From the NCBI GenBank assembly GCA_016932575.1, contig JAFGCO010000067.1, forward strand, positions 248,001-312,000: DNA of 64,000 bases, written 5' to 3'. The position numbers and the translations under genes were made by a program. The notes under the pieces were generated by a model. The model made no database searches. It was not told where the DNA came from and saw only the letters and a program-made list of their open reading frames with translations. The stretch is from a bacterium (GTDB lineage: Bacteria > Zhuqueibacterota > QNDG01 > JAFGCO01). Position 1 is the stretch's first letter, and each line of letters starts with the position of its first letter. Below are positions 26,001-34,628 of this stretch, in pieces.

Positions 26001-27644
26001 AAATGTTTCCGGTGAACCGGACTGAAGAGGCGTGGGCAGACCGGTCACGACAGGTGCATTTTCGATGTCATCATCCGACGTCAACGAGATTGGAGATGCG
26101 CGCATATCGTATCGTGAGGCAGTGCCCTCATAACCATCGTCGCCTGTGGCTTCCCATCGAAGCGTGACACTGTTGTAATTGATTTCAATATCATCAAATC
26201 CCAGAATGGTGCCCGGCTTGATTGCGTCACCCCCGAAAAGGGCATTAAATTTCGTGACCATGGCTGCATTGCCCGGGGGCGAGCCGGAAGCGTCTCTGAA
26301 CAAAACACCGGAATAAAAAGGTTCGGAATAATAGGTTCCGGCAACATCTCGAATCGTGGTCACAGGGGATCCATTAATCATGATATCAAACGAGTTTGAT
26401 CCACTCTTGTCATGCCTGAAATTGACTTTGAACCGGTCTCCGGGGCCATATTGCTGAACGCCGGTAATCGAGTGAATCGAATTTTCCGCCTGACCATTAT
26501 TGATCGTCCATAACCGAAGCGTTCCTCCGGTAATCCAGAGCAGGTAACCATCCGCGTCACCGGGAGTCGTGTCGTTGAGCCCTATGGCCATTCCGAAGAG
26601 ATTGAAATTGGTCGCATCGTCATGAAATGTCATTTCAACGGTTGCTGCATTTTCACTTAAGGGCCAGACTGCCAGATTGTCCCAGGCCGTACCTGTCGCG
26701 CTGTTGCAGTAAATCACTTCATCGTATGTCTGGCCACTCGTTCCTGAAAGCCGAATGGTAGAGGTTGCCCGCCATCGGTTCGAGCCGTGAAGACCACCTG
26801 CCGCCCGGTCAAAATTATCAATCATTCCCGGCACAATAAAACTGTACACCACAGGGAACAATATTTCTTCAGCCAGTGCCTGATAGCCGGTTGAATTTGG
26901 ATGTGTCGGATCAATATCCACTGAAAAATAAGTGTCCATATTCGCCAAAAACAGCGTATATGTATCCACCAGCTTAACCCTCGGATTGTCTGCCGGCAGG
27001 GTCCAGTTGGCATGATCATTAATCATGGCCCTGATTTTAGAATTATACGTGCTGATTCTCTGGTTGATTTCCGGATAGGCAATGCCCTGCCCCTCATCTT
27101 CTGCCTTGGGGATAATGGTACATAAAAGAATGTGTTTAATCTCAGAATAATCCAGCAAAATATTCATCAACCGGTAAAGCCGGTGTACAATGGTTCCTGG
27201 CGTGCTGTAATCCCCGATTTCCGTGGATAATACCATATCATTCGTGCCCAGGTGCAATATGACCATTTCCGGAATGGAATCCGGATGCATGTTATCCAGC
27301 ATCACCTGAATATCATAGGTACTGTCCGGTAAAAAATGACCAATCCGGGCCGCATCACGAAAATATCCCTCATAGGGCTGATCATGATATTTGACAATAT
27401 ACTTCGGATTGGCTGGCTGGGGTCCCACAAAATTAATACTGACATTTTGCGCGATGAGTTTATTATAGAGGCGGTCCCGGTATCCATGGGTTCCGGCGGG
27501 AAGTTCACCAGAAAATTTTCCCCAGGTGATGGAATTTCCCAGGGGCATAATGGTGACTTGCCCCCTTAATCCGGAAAATGAAAATAACAGGATAGATAAT
27601 AAGAGTAAGTGGATACCAATACGATCGATTTTTAAAAACTTCAT
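20043..27644 (-). CDS. Giant secreted SGNH hydrolase with about eleven Big_1 domains and sorting domain
   Basis: The 2533-residue protein starts at ATG 27644, chosen because AGGGGG precedes it and a signal peptide (1-28) follows; an upstream in-frame extension lacks both. The SGNH domain (29-265) has LGNSITWG (S38; Asn replaces the usual Asp), HLGTND and DPTHPNSTGY. Next come a LamG-like domain (about 268-480), FN3, a second LamG-like domain, and then about eleven invasin-type Big_1 domains (about 800-2130, each with VTDxxGNxV and an NxxGxA block). The first is split by a carbohydrate-binding-like domain (about 861-1008). Cadherin, PKD-like and FN3 domains and a sorting domain (QNYPNPFNPITTIRY, ending KRMVKMK) follow. 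The Big_1 rod would hold the esterase away from the cell. Regulation is not evident. Confidence 0.85.
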   Translation of the reverse strand: MKFLKIDRIGIHLLLLSILLFSFSGLRGQVTIMPLGNSITWGKFSGELPAGTHGYRDRLYNKLIAQNVSINFVGPQPANPKYIVKYHDQPYEGYFRDAARIGHFLPDSTYDIQVMLDNMHPDSIPEMVILHLGTNDMVLSTEIGDYSTPGTIVHRLYRLMNILLDYSEIKHILLCTIIPKAEDEGQGIAYPEINQRISTYNSKIRAMINDHANWTLPADNPRVKLVDTYTLFLANMDTYFSVDIDPTHPNSTGYQALAEEILFPVVYSFIVPGMIDNFDRAAGGLHGSNRWRATSTIRLSGTSGQTYDEVIYCNSATGTAWDNLAVWPLSENAATVEMTFHDDATNFNLFGMAIGLNDTTPGDADGYLLWITGGTLRLWTINNGQAENSIHSITGVQQYGPGDRFKVNFRHDKSGSNSFDIMINGSPVTTIRDVAGTYYSEPFYSGVLFRDASGSPPGNAAMVTKFNALFGGDAIKPGTILGFDDIEINYNSVTLRWEATGDDGYEGTASRYDMRASPISLTSDDDIENAPVVTGLPTPLQSGSPETFVVTNLSSGQKYYFYIRAIDDWGNAGVWSKEVEVVLPEREMRWDCFDDMTMWNYDANDYKLDDRPGLIGEFTNGRSNKNWPGSVAVYKGAYNPSTIQLVWGNEVTFGNPPEIDNGGIACMLNSDQSNADGYVIFIRTVYQSIYLWTLSNGSADKFVASVPYIIKDNSGNPKYPSKDDTLKVVVDWSNELVNRFDVFVNSEQAGEGSLYDTEKEHTASGRTYAGLYLSGLYGITGRNNNVKCFGTLSSIDAGREFTLLCPAVNEAQVKTELPDPVRAQVTDGNKNPVSHWPVYFYLTEDKTGGSISAPPAVQNHIRMEAEWGKIVQQASTILAPQHLSASRGKYVEFVSGTAQSGYVEFNFYVPEAGDYYFWTRAVAEAWYSSILWVQLDGAPSNLNNGLYWVLDENFSSDPYDFKWDRIRLKKGQPFHRELNSGMHKLKIYKGHNGVKLDKILLTQNSTYYPVGVDTVETLFTNIDGIASTSWTLGEKVGANVITARAFGVTEEKTCTAFGTASAPKYITALDPSEQSGAARDTLAEPFAVVVTDQYGNVAPNVTVNWNVTEGDGVFEASGLQTYAAMTDANGKSTAKFVLGIMDSVNIVTATFTGFTGSPFQFKGHVTSGLIQKIQVIPPIKQKHYVEDVLPNHVKVKIFDDKNHPVKDVPVFFEITQGDASTGTQPKMTAADGTAQDTLWYGKTSSVVKVQVRVSSLTQEIFMDSVYYKAKKIRLYTGQNGIAPVGDTLKARMKVQVLDQYNRPLKEHPVWFRTRTPRDDHDWKFPGNKDSVEAVTNTNGVASANICAPLLHGTYPDLVEVVATDGFDPLTGSPVKFTLGAESKASRLEKFSKDSTEGVVGEPLLDLIVIRLLDGQGKPVGFQPVTFTIEDGNGHFAGMSYLDPDTVAMTNSEGYAGVKLYLGPEPGELNNIVKVTCFNGRVWCLPQNGLFYRFSAKSSNADTLIRVSSEHVSGRVGEPMNKKVQVKVGDAGGWGVDGASVTFSVLSGGGFLDGSDDTTKVVISQSAEGIASVQWTLGTKTGTDNNVLEAKAFNGLVPLNGSPILYYASGLAGDVDPDTSKIETSGSTIASGKDTCWITVTLRDQYANPVSGKEIKIKVTGGINYYDTQIGPTNTQGQATGHLISPNSGEKIIEATVLGDNIKLSENTAVNFDPNNASKIQPIYTPTQIGNVGTICRDSLAVKVTDVMGNSVANKRVYFEVVGEKGGYLIKTEDISDVDGIAATYLIFGQETGEYIVRAVANDPYGNPLDGSPAYFSLSAKEGVPVSIFAVSGDKQEGPAGSILPDPLVVGVHDVNGQPVAGVHVQFAVESGDGQIVTLLPVKTDIYGYANAYIRAGTKMNTTCWVKASGANNLALSGAPVRFSAKSVSGIGSQLMKISGDEQTGKVGETLPNPITVQVTDAYGNAVSNKPVVFTVVQGEANFGGETSVTVISNASGLATQALTLGYTTGNVRVQVSGTLLDGSPLTFSEEVTTAQADVMIPVSDLTLAASINNYLPSSIKVQVQDKYGNGVPDVSVYFTRDEGEGQLVDAATLSDFGDQIATSNENGIAEIQYMAGSSTGVCRIRAISGVHTLQFVITIRMNASLPVLNKAIISNVYSVQENDQLNPLNVLLSATDADGDVLHFEVEHIGAPDLPETMLLLSESALTARVRWVPRLDDAGTYQFIARVVDSNGGHDDKQFNVAVLNAAQAPEIIDHVPVAMDTELVAGQEHRFWIDVRDPDYDALTYSWKLDGLPIGDNSSLLVWFIPQNLAEHVCTITASASDGLLNTNHSWNVEVLPPTIVEVTDFFAEFDTRKGWVKIFWSASQEPKDTGYEIYRSTRENGQYIRLNRDPILPNAEKKYQFEDQNVKAGAQYFYKLVDVNQDEKMNEHGPILIQIPKPDAFVLDQNYPNPFNPITTIRYEVPGRDHVKILIFNIRGQVVITLVDQEMEPGYYQEKWDGRDSMGHEVSTGLYLYRLQSQNKTITKRMVKMK

Positions 27645-28255
27645 GGTTTTCCCCCTAAGGTATGAACATACAGATCTAAAGGACGATCCAAAACAGGCAA
27701 AAATAATGCCATGGGTCATCAATTTTCAAGCAAAGCTATCTTCAATATTTTTTGATGTTTAAAAATTTATTTATTCACGAATGACGCTTATGAAAAATAA
27801 AATGTCTTTTTCCTTTACAAAAAAATCTGGAAACATCATAACATATTAATAATTTTGCGTTTATCATATTGCAAATTTGATTCTGCTGTTTCGAATGTCC
27901 ATTTTATTTCATTACGTGAGGATTATTTGAATGATATTTCCTTATCGGTTTTGCATCTTTTCAGCGTACGCTTCTCTGCGTTTGAAGGATTAAACCTTCA
28001 AAAAATAAGCCATCTGGTCGTTTTTCGACCAACCTGATTTTTTTCTTCACACTGCTTCTGTCATGAATGATTCAACCTTATATGGCCACACAGAAAAACT
28101 CATCATGGAATTCATCAGACTTACATCAACAACAGTTGCCCTGATCGGTTATCTTGGCTTTATCTGAAAGATAAATATAATCAACCAATTCCAACAAATC
28201 AACAAAAAAGTGTATCACGTTGAGACAGTTCGACAAGAAAATTGAAAAGGATTAT
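27645..28255. other. Non-coding region between the giant SGNH gene and the M1 peptidase gene
   Basis: About 610 AT-rich bases without a gene I can support. Presumably it holds the promoter of the giant gene at its left end. A 6-bp hairpin (TGGTCG, 5-base loop, CGACCA, near 28016-28032), with T-rich sequence a little beyond on either strand, may end transcription from the M1 peptidase gene. The short reading frames here start with TTG and have no ribosome site. Confidence 0.4.
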
Positions 28256-30211
28256 TTATCGGATCACAGTAATTTTTTGCTGCATACAATAATTGTCTGC
28301 ACGTAATTCCAAAATATACATCCCTGAAGCCACCCGCCGGCCCGATGTATTCCGGCCATCCCAAAAAACCGAATAGGTTTCCGGAATCTGATTTTGATTG
28401 ATCAGGGTTCGAATTTTCTGTCCCCGTAAATTAAAAATGGCAATTTCAACAGACCAGTCCGCACGATTCCATGGTAAAATATATTGAATCATTGCCTGAC
28501 CTTCACACGGATTGGGAGAAACAGGCAGCAGCTTTGGTTTGGACAGGACATACTCAGGCACCATATTCTGCACCAGCGTGTCGGTCATCAGCACCCATCC
28601 CTCCGGATCAATCTGTATTCCGGTCGCTGAATCAGGCAGCATAAAGGTGAATCGATGTGAGTAAGAAGAAATCCAAAGAGTGGTATCAACACCGCCCTCC
28701 GGACCCTGAATCTGCATATGAATCGGCATATGAAAGAGATCATGTCCTTGTTCAATCATCATACGAATCCGATAACCGCCATTGTCCAACCGATCATTTT
28801 TCCAACCATAGGCCAGTTGCATGTACCCTGTCCGATAAATCCACTCTTCGAAAAACCAGTCCAGGGATTTTCCGTACACGGATTCACAAACCTTTCGAAA
28901 TTCATGAATGCTTGCGTTTCTATATTTATATTGTGTATAATACTCTGATAAAATCTTAAAAAACGGATCTTCTCCCACTACGCCTCGCAGCATATGCAGC
29001 ACCCAGGCACCTTTGATATAGGTGATTGCCCAGTTAAACAAAGATTCACGCGGCGGATCGTAAATCGGAAAATCAAACTCGGATGTTTGTTCAAAATAGG
29101 CCCGTCTGTTGTTTTGCATATGAGAACGAAAGACGGCTTCACCATAAAAATATTCTGTAAAAAGCATTTGCGAATACGTAGCAAACCCCTCATTCAACCA
29201 GATTTCCGGCCAATCGCTCAACGTAACCGCATCCCCCCACCACATATGTGCCAGCTCATGGACAAATCCGCTCTCCATCGATCCATCGCCCCGGAACCAG
29301 TTTTGAATCACTGTTGTCATGGTTTGATGTTCCATGCCTCCGAACCAGGCCTTGGAAACCGTGGCCGTGCCGTATTTCTCAAAAGGATAGGAACCGAAAG
29401 TGCCTGTAAAAAAGGCCATGGCTGTTTTCATATTCTTCACATCGATTTTAGACTTGGCTGAATCTTCAGCAAAGACATAATATGGCATTTCAAGAGAATC
29501 GCCTGTTTCGGTAACAAACCAGTGAGACCAGACGCTGTATTCATCTGACATGGTGACACAAATCAGATAAGTGGCCACAGGATATTCCGTCAACCAATGG
29601 AATGTCTCAAACAAACCGTCCACGGACACTGTACGGCTTTGTATAAGTCCAATGGAAGCCGCTTCAACTCCAGCAGGTACAGTGATGAATAATTCGGCTG
29701 TGGCCTTATCCCAGGGCACATCATGACACGGAAACCAGTACCTCGCTTCCTCCGGTTCTGACATGGTATACGCACATCGATCATAAAAATAAAACCCCTG
29801 CTCATCAGGTTCCCCATGATAATGTATCCTGATTGAAAATGTGTCATCGGCCGAAATCGTCCGGGGAAAAACAAGACTCAGCGTCTCGCTGCGATGTTCA
29901 AATGCAACGGATTCGCTTCGCAGATGAATCCTGTCCGCTGTCAAATCGCCCATCTCTAGATCGATGCCCTCCAATGTCTTCAGGGCCCGGCATGTCAGAG
30001 TGACCGATCCTGAAAATGCACTGGACTGAAAGGGAAAATTCAAATCGAGCCGGTAATGCAGGACATCAAAGACATCCGTACTGTCAAACTGGGGCTTGGC
30101 CAGACCGGGGTGAACATGATAAACAGAACCGGTTTTCTGTTCAAAAGCACGGTTTTGCCCAAAAACCGGCATGATGATAAGCATGGTAAATAAAATGCTA
30201 TTTTTACTCAT
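28256..30211 (-). CDS. Secreted M1-family metallopeptidase with C-terminal sorting-like domain
   Basis: This protein of about 651 residues has a short signal peptide (MSKNSILFTMLIIMPVFGQ), an M1 aminopeptidase N-type domain with GGMEHQT, zinc motif HELAH (H318, E319, H322), and the third ligand E341 in WLNEGFATYSQ at the standard spacing. GGMEH instead of GGMEN is common in secreted members of this kind. The last 85 residues form a FlgD/sorting-like domain that is divergent: SPNPCEGQAMIQYILP in place of YPNPFN, with the normal ending GMYILEL...ITVIR. I chose ATG 30211, which starts the signal peptide; an in-frame TTG at 30238 is possible. Neither has a clear ribosome site. It probably trims peptides at the cell surface or outside. 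Confidence 0.88.
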   Translation of the reverse strand: MSKNSILFTMLIIMPVFGQNRAFEQKTGSVYHVHPGLAKPQFDSTDVFDVLHYRLDLNFPFQSSAFSGSVTLTCRALKTLEGIDLEMGDLTADRIHLRSESVAFEHRSETLSLVFPRTISADDTFSIRIHYHGEPDEQGFYFYDRCAYTMSEPEEARYWFPCHDVPWDKATAELFITVPAGVEAASIGLIQSRTVSVDGLFETFHWLTEYPVATYLICVTMSDEYSVWSHWFVTETGDSLEMPYYVFAEDSAKSKIDVKNMKTAMAFFTGTFGSYPFEKYGTATVSKAWFGGMEHQTMTTVIQNWFRGDGSMESGFVHELAHMWWGDAVTLSDWPEIWLNEGFATYSQMLFTEYFYGEAVFRSHMQNNRRAYFEQTSEFDFPIYDPPRESLFNWAITYIKGAWVLHMLRGVVGEDPFFKILSEYYTQYKYRNASIHEFRKVCESVYGKSLDWFFEEWIYRTGYMQLAYGWKNDRLDNGGYRIRMMIEQGHDLFHMPIHMQIQGPEGGVDTTLWISSYSHRFTFMLPDSATGIQIDPEGWVLMTDTLVQNMVPEYVLSKPKLLPVSPNPCEGQAMIQYILPWNRADWSVEIAIFNLRGQKIRTLINQNQIPETYSVFWDGRNTSGRRVASGMYILELRADNYCMQQKITVIR

Positions 30212-30280
30212 ATTCACAGTTTTCTGAAAACCGATCAACCATTTCGTAACAGTTTTAAAATAAGCCGAGACAGCATTTTT

Positions 30281-32533
30281 TCAGGCCAACGGCCTTCGTC
30301 CTCTCCTGTTTTTCTTTTTACGCTTAACCTTTGATTCCTGATCCTCAGCATCAACCAAAACAAAATCAAGTTTTCTCATTTCCCGATGCACCCGCACCAC
30401 CTGTACCCGGACCGGATCTCCCAGCTGATAGATCCTGCCCGTCATTTCTCCTTTCAGTCGCCAACGCTTTTCATCATAGACATAGTAATCATCCTGTAAA
30501 TCCCGAACTGCCACCAGACCCTCCACTAATAATTCGGTAATTTCCACAAAAAATCCAAAGGAAGTCACACCTGAAATAATTCCGTCAAATTCTGCACCCA
30601 GGTGATCGGACATAAAGTCCACCTGCTTTGCACGAATCGACTCCCGTTCCGCTTCTTGCGCCACAATTTCCCGTTCCGTGGACTGAGCAGCGATTTGAGC
30701 GAGGGTCGGCTTGATATTAAGTTTTTGCGGGTCTGTCTGCAGATATGATTTCAACAGGCGGTGTACCATTAAATCAGGATAACGGCGAATCGGAGAAGTA
30801 AAGTGTGTATAATCCTTAAACGCCAGACCAAAATGACCTGTATTGGCAGTCGAATAAATGGCTTTCATCATGGTACGGACAGCAACTTCATCAATGACGG
30901 TCCTGTGCCCGGGATCTGAAATGCCATTTAAAAACTGCTGAAATTTTTTAGAAGTCACCTTCTTGCCCGGATCGAATTCATACCCGAAGGGCCGCACGAA
31001 ATCCATAAATTTTTTCATTTTTTCCTGGGTGGGCTTTTGATGCACGCGATAAATAAAAGGATATTTTTTACCGGTGGATTGCCGAATCTGACGGATATGA
31101 CCGGCCACTGTTTGATTGGCCAGCAACATAAACGATTCGATCAAACGGTGGCTGTCATAACGGGCCCGCACACCCAATGCCACGGGCTTCCCTTTATCAT
31201 CGAGTTGAACATCGGGTTCCGGTGCATCAAAATCAATATATCCCTGCTCTTGCCAGTTTTCAAACAAGATTTGACTCAATGCGTGCATTTGTTTCAGGGT
31301 TTGACATAATGTCTCAAAAGATAGCAGCCCGATTTCATTTGATTCATTGATCCCGAATTCCTGATACAAATCCCTGAAACTGGAATCCGGGGCATCCAGT
31401 ATTTTCTGGGCTTGAATATAGCTCAGCCGGATCTTGCTTTGAATTAACGATTCCTTAATTTGATAATCAATGATCCCGCCCCCGGGGGTCAGCTCAAAAA
31501 GCACACTGAAAGCAAGCCGGTCAGCCCGGGGTTTAAGGCTGCATAACTGATTAGAAAGCCTTTCCGGCAGCATGGGAAATACACGATCCACCAAATAAAC
31601 ACTTGTCCCTCGTGATAATGCTTCATGGTCGACAGGCGAACCCATCTTGACAAAAGCACTCACATCCGCAATATGAACGCCCAGCTGATAATTCCCATTC
31701 TCCATGGAAACCAGCGAAACCGCATCATCAAAATCCTTGGCATCTTCCGGATCGATTGTAAAGGTCAGCCAGTCTCGGCAATCCAGTCGGCAGTCAATTT
31801 CTTCCCGTGTTATTTTTTCAGACAGGGACGCCGCTGCATTTTCCACTTTATCAGAAAAACAAGACGGCAGGTTAAATTCGCTGGCAATGGAAAGCACATC
31901 CACACCGGGTTCATCAGGATAACCCAGCACTTCAACAATGCGGCCTTCCGGCATCCGTGCCGCTTCGCCCCAATCGACAATTTCCGCAATCACTTTATGA
32001 CCTGGTGAAGCAGAGCCGCAATGATCCGGCGCAATATAAATGTCGCGCGTGACTTTAAAATCATCGGGAACAACATAGGAATAGGCATTGGACTCAACAT
32101 AAACGCCGACAAGACGGTCCCGGCCCCGCTCCAAAACTTCCCGTACTTTACCTTCCGGCAGCTTTCCAGCGGAATGTGCCCATAACTCTACCCGGATACA
32201 ATCACCGTGCAACGCCGATCCCATACTTTTCTGGCTGATAAAAACATCTTCGCCGCCGTCTTCGCGAATAAGAAATCCATATCCCTGAGCCTTCACATGC
32301 AGCTTTCCTGTCAACATTGCAGGTTTGACATATTTACCAAATTGATTTCCTTTATAACGAGATACTTTTCCGGATTCCGTCAGAAATTTTAACAGCTCGC
32401 GAAACGCACGGTAATCCCGGTTTTGCACGCCCAGCTCCCGTGACAGCATCCGAGTTTTGAAGCATTTTTTCGGATGCTGATCCAGAAATTGAATCACCTT
32501 CTTTTCATACTTTTTCCTGATACCTTGTGACAT
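30281..32533 (-). CDS. rnr: Ribonuclease R (RNase II family exoribonuclease)
   Basis: This protein of about 750 residues degrades structured RNA 3' to 5'. It has an N-terminal winged-helix (1-70), cold-shock OB domains (about 75-215), the RNB catalytic domain with TIDPEDAKDFDDAVSL (metal-binding Asp cluster around D267), IYRVHQKP, FGLAFKDYTHFTSPIRRYPDL, and a C-terminal S1 domain (GIISGVTSFGFFVEITE) with a basic tail KRKKKNRRGRR. I prefer ATG 32533 over an in-frame GTG at 32560; the family start favours the ATG. It partners with SmpB/tmRNA in quality control; smpB lies elsewhere in the window (57.7 kb). Confidence 0.94.
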   Translation of the reverse strand: MSQGIRKKYEKKVIQFLDQHPKKCFKTRMLSRELGVQNRDYRAFRELLKFLTESGKVSRYKGNQFGKYVKPAMLTGKLHVKAQGYGFLIREDGGEDVFISQKSMGSALHGDCIRVELWAHSAGKLPEGKVREVLERGRDRLVGVYVESNAYSYVVPDDFKVTRDIYIAPDHCGSASPGHKVIAEIVDWGEAARMPEGRIVEVLGYPDEPGVDVLSIASEFNLPSCFSDKVENAAASLSEKITREEIDCRLDCRDWLTFTIDPEDAKDFDDAVSLVSMENGNYQLGVHIADVSAFVKMGSPVDHEALSRGTSVYLVDRVFPMLPERLSNQLCSLKPRADRLAFSVLFELTPGGGIIDYQIKESLIQSKIRLSYIQAQKILDAPDSSFRDLYQEFGINESNEIGLLSFETLCQTLKQMHALSQILFENWQEQGYIDFDAPEPDVQLDDKGKPVALGVRARYDSHRLIESFMLLANQTVAGHIRQIRQSTGKKYPFIYRVHQKPTQEKMKKFMDFVRPFGYEFDPGKKVTSKKFQQFLNGISDPGHRTVIDEVAVRTMMKAIYSTANTGHFGLAFKDYTHFTSPIRRYPDLMVHRLLKSYLQTDPQKLNIKPTLAQIAAQSTEREIVAQEAERESIRAKQVDFMSDHLGAEFDGIISGVTSFGFFVEITELLVEGLVAVRDLQDDYYVYDEKRWRLKGEMTGRIYQLGDPVRVQVVRVHREMRKLDFVLVDAEDQESKVKRKKKNRRGRRPLA

Positions 32534-32631
32534 ATCATCGCCTGACTGCCGATAGGGCACTTATTATGCTTATCAAATGATTAAATTGGCCGGAAATAAG
32601 AGAAGAGCAAAATCCTTGATTCGTAAACGTT

Positions 32632-34575
32632 TCATTCCTGAACAGCATCTCGAATCGCTTGAAGAAGTTCAGGCAAAGTGTAAGGTTTCTGTAAAAATTG
32701 ATACCCCTTTTGTCGGATCAGCGGCCACTGCGATTTATGATCCATATAACCGCTGCAAAGCAATATTCGAATGTTTTTGTTGCGTTTTTTTAGCTCATCA
32801 GCCAGCTCAATACCCGTTTGATCCGCCAGTACCACATCGCTAAATATCAGATCAAACCGGCCCTTTTCATTTTCAAACACATCCAGTGCTTCCTGCACAC
32901 TCCTGGTAGGGAATACCTGATAGCCGCATTTTTTTATCGCGCGTGCAGTGAATTCCCGAACCTTGTCCTCATCTTCGACGAGAAGCACCCTTTCTCCGGT
33001 ACCGTAAAGTGTGTCGACAGTAATTCCTTCTCCTTCTTCTGATTCATACTCTTCATCAGCAACCGGAAAATAAATAATAAATTCGCTCCCTTCACCCGGA
33101 GTGCTCTCCACGGTAATCCATCCTTCATGCTGCTTGACAATACCATATACAACGCTTAATCCCAATCCCGTCCCTTTATGTCCCTCTTTGGTCGTAAAAA
33201 AAGGTTCGAAAATTCTCGCCAGGGTTGTTTTGTCCATACCAATGCCCGTATCCGATATAGAAAAACTGACAAAATTTCCGGCTCTTGCTTCCGGCATGGT
33301 TTGACGAATATCCATATCAAACGTAACATTTTTCGTCATCATCTTAAGTGCGCCCCCCTGCGGCATGGCATCTCTTGCATTCAGAGCGAGATTCATAATA
33401 ACCTGCTCGATATTTCCGGAATCCGCACGGATCATTTGTGTGTCTGGAGACAATACGGTTTTAATTTCAATGTCCTCTCCTATGAGACGGTGGAGCATTT
33501 TCAAGAGGTTATCAATACTTTGATTCAAATTGATGGTCGTAAATTCCATGAGATGCTTGCGGCTGAACAGCAGCAGTTGACGAATCAATCCGGCAGCCCT
33601 AAGTGCCGCTTGCCTGATTTCTTCCAGTTCCCGGATAATGGTGTCTCCGTCTCCTGCTTTCATCAGGGCGACATCCGAGCTGACCTGAATGGCTGTCATT
33701 AAATTATTAAAATCATGTGCCACTCCTCCGGCCAACGTGCCAATGGCCTCCATTTTCTGTGCCTGAAAAAGCTGGGCACGCATTCTCTCACGCTCTTCCT
33801 CGGCTCGTTTCTTTTCAGAAACATCCCGAATATTACATTGAATTACCCAATGATCATTGGCCAAATAACTGTTGCAGTTCATTTCAATATTTACATGTTC
33901 GCTGCCTTTTGTCCGTAAAACCATGCCTTCACAATAAACCTGGCCTTCTTCCTTAAATTTTTCGAATGCTTTGTTAAATGCGGCCTGATCCTGAAAAATA
34001 CCAACCTCCCAAAGTTCCTTGCCCAAAATTTCACGACGGCTGCATGAAAGCAGCCTGGACATAAACGGATTGACATCCGTAATTTTTTTCGATTCGGCAT
34101 CAATCAGTAATATGCCCTCCTGTGCAGACTCAAACAACCGGCGGTATCGTATTTCAGAAGCCTGCAATGCCTGCACCGCGGACTTTCGTTCTCGCATAGC
34201 ATTTGCTTTTTCAAGAGCACCCTTGATGGCTTCCGGAAGACGAACCATTCGATCTTTTATAATATAATCAGACGCGCCGGCTTTTATACAGTCAACCGCG
34301 GTTTCCTCATTAATGGCTCCGGTTAAAACAATAAACGGGATATCCGGAGCCTGATTTCTGACAAATTGGAGTGCCTCCATTCCGTCCAGATTCGGAAGAC
34401 GATAATCAGACAATACAAGATCCGGAGGATTGTTTTTTATTTCATCAAAAAACGCCTTTTTTGTTTCAACGCGTTTGATAATAAAGGACATGCCGGCATT
34501 CTTTAAGCAATGCTCAACCAACAGGGCATCTGACTGGTTGTCCTCGAGAATAATAATTTTAATCTGCCCTGTCAT
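32632..34575 (-). CDS. Soluble hybrid histidine kinase, REC-PAS-HisKA-HATPase-REC
   Basis: This 647-residue cytoplasmic protein has an N-terminal receiver domain (4-120, phospho-acceptor D57 in LSDYRLPNLDG), a PAS domain (about 140-255), a HisKA dimer/phosphotransfer domain with GGVAHDFNNLM (H287), an HATPase domain with NLALNARDAM, SDTGIGM and GTGLGLSVVYG, and a C-terminal receiver (about 520-645, D580 in FSDVVLADQTG). No membrane segment is present, so the input probably comes through the first receiver or the PAS. It lies 53 bases downstream of the membrane kinase and after the single receiver, forming a likely phosphorelay. No DNA-binding output domain is encoded in the cluster. Confidence 0.92.
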   Translation of the reverse strand: MTGQIKIIILEDNQSDALLVEHCLKNAGMSFIIKRVETKKAFFDEIKNNPPDLVLSDYRLPNLDGMEALQFVRNQAPDIPFIVLTGAINEETAVDCIKAGASDYIIKDRMVRLPEAIKGALEKANAMRERKSAVQALQASEIRYRRLFESAQEGILLIDAESKKITDVNPFMSRLLSCSRREILGKELWEVGIFQDQAAFNKAFEKFKEEGQVYCEGMVLRTKGSEHVNIEMNCNSYLANDHWVIQCNIRDVSEKKRAEEERERMRAQLFQAQKMEAIGTLAGGVAHDFNNLMTAIQVSSDVALMKAGDGDTIIRELEEIRQAALRAAGLIRQLLLFSRKHLMEFTTINLNQSIDNLLKMLHRLIGEDIEIKTVLSPDTQMIRADSGNIEQVIMNLALNARDAMPQGGALKMMTKNVTFDMDIRQTMPEARAGNFVSFSISDTGIGMDKTTLARIFEPFFTTKEGHKGTGLGLSVVYGIVKQHEGWITVESTPGEGSEFIIYFPVADEEYESEEGEGITVDTLYGTGERVLLVEDEDKVREFTARAIKKCGYQVFPTRSVQEALDVFENEKGRFDLIFSDVVLADQTGIELADELKKRNKNIRILLCSGYMDHKSQWPLIRQKGYQFLQKPYTLPELLQAIRDAVQE

Positions 34576-34628
34576 GCCTTCTCCACAGGCTTACATAGAT
34601 GTTCATAAAAAAACGATCAATACAGCCC

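Noticed and set aside
27645-27722. Upstream ATG for the giant SGNH protein
   Set aside because: It would add 26 residues before a normal signal peptide and has no ribosome site, while ATG 27644 has AGGGGG.
27855-28037. 60-residue plus-strand frame in the gap before the M1 peptidase gene
   Set aside because: It starts with TTG, has no ribosome site, and its residues show no domain or signal peptide.
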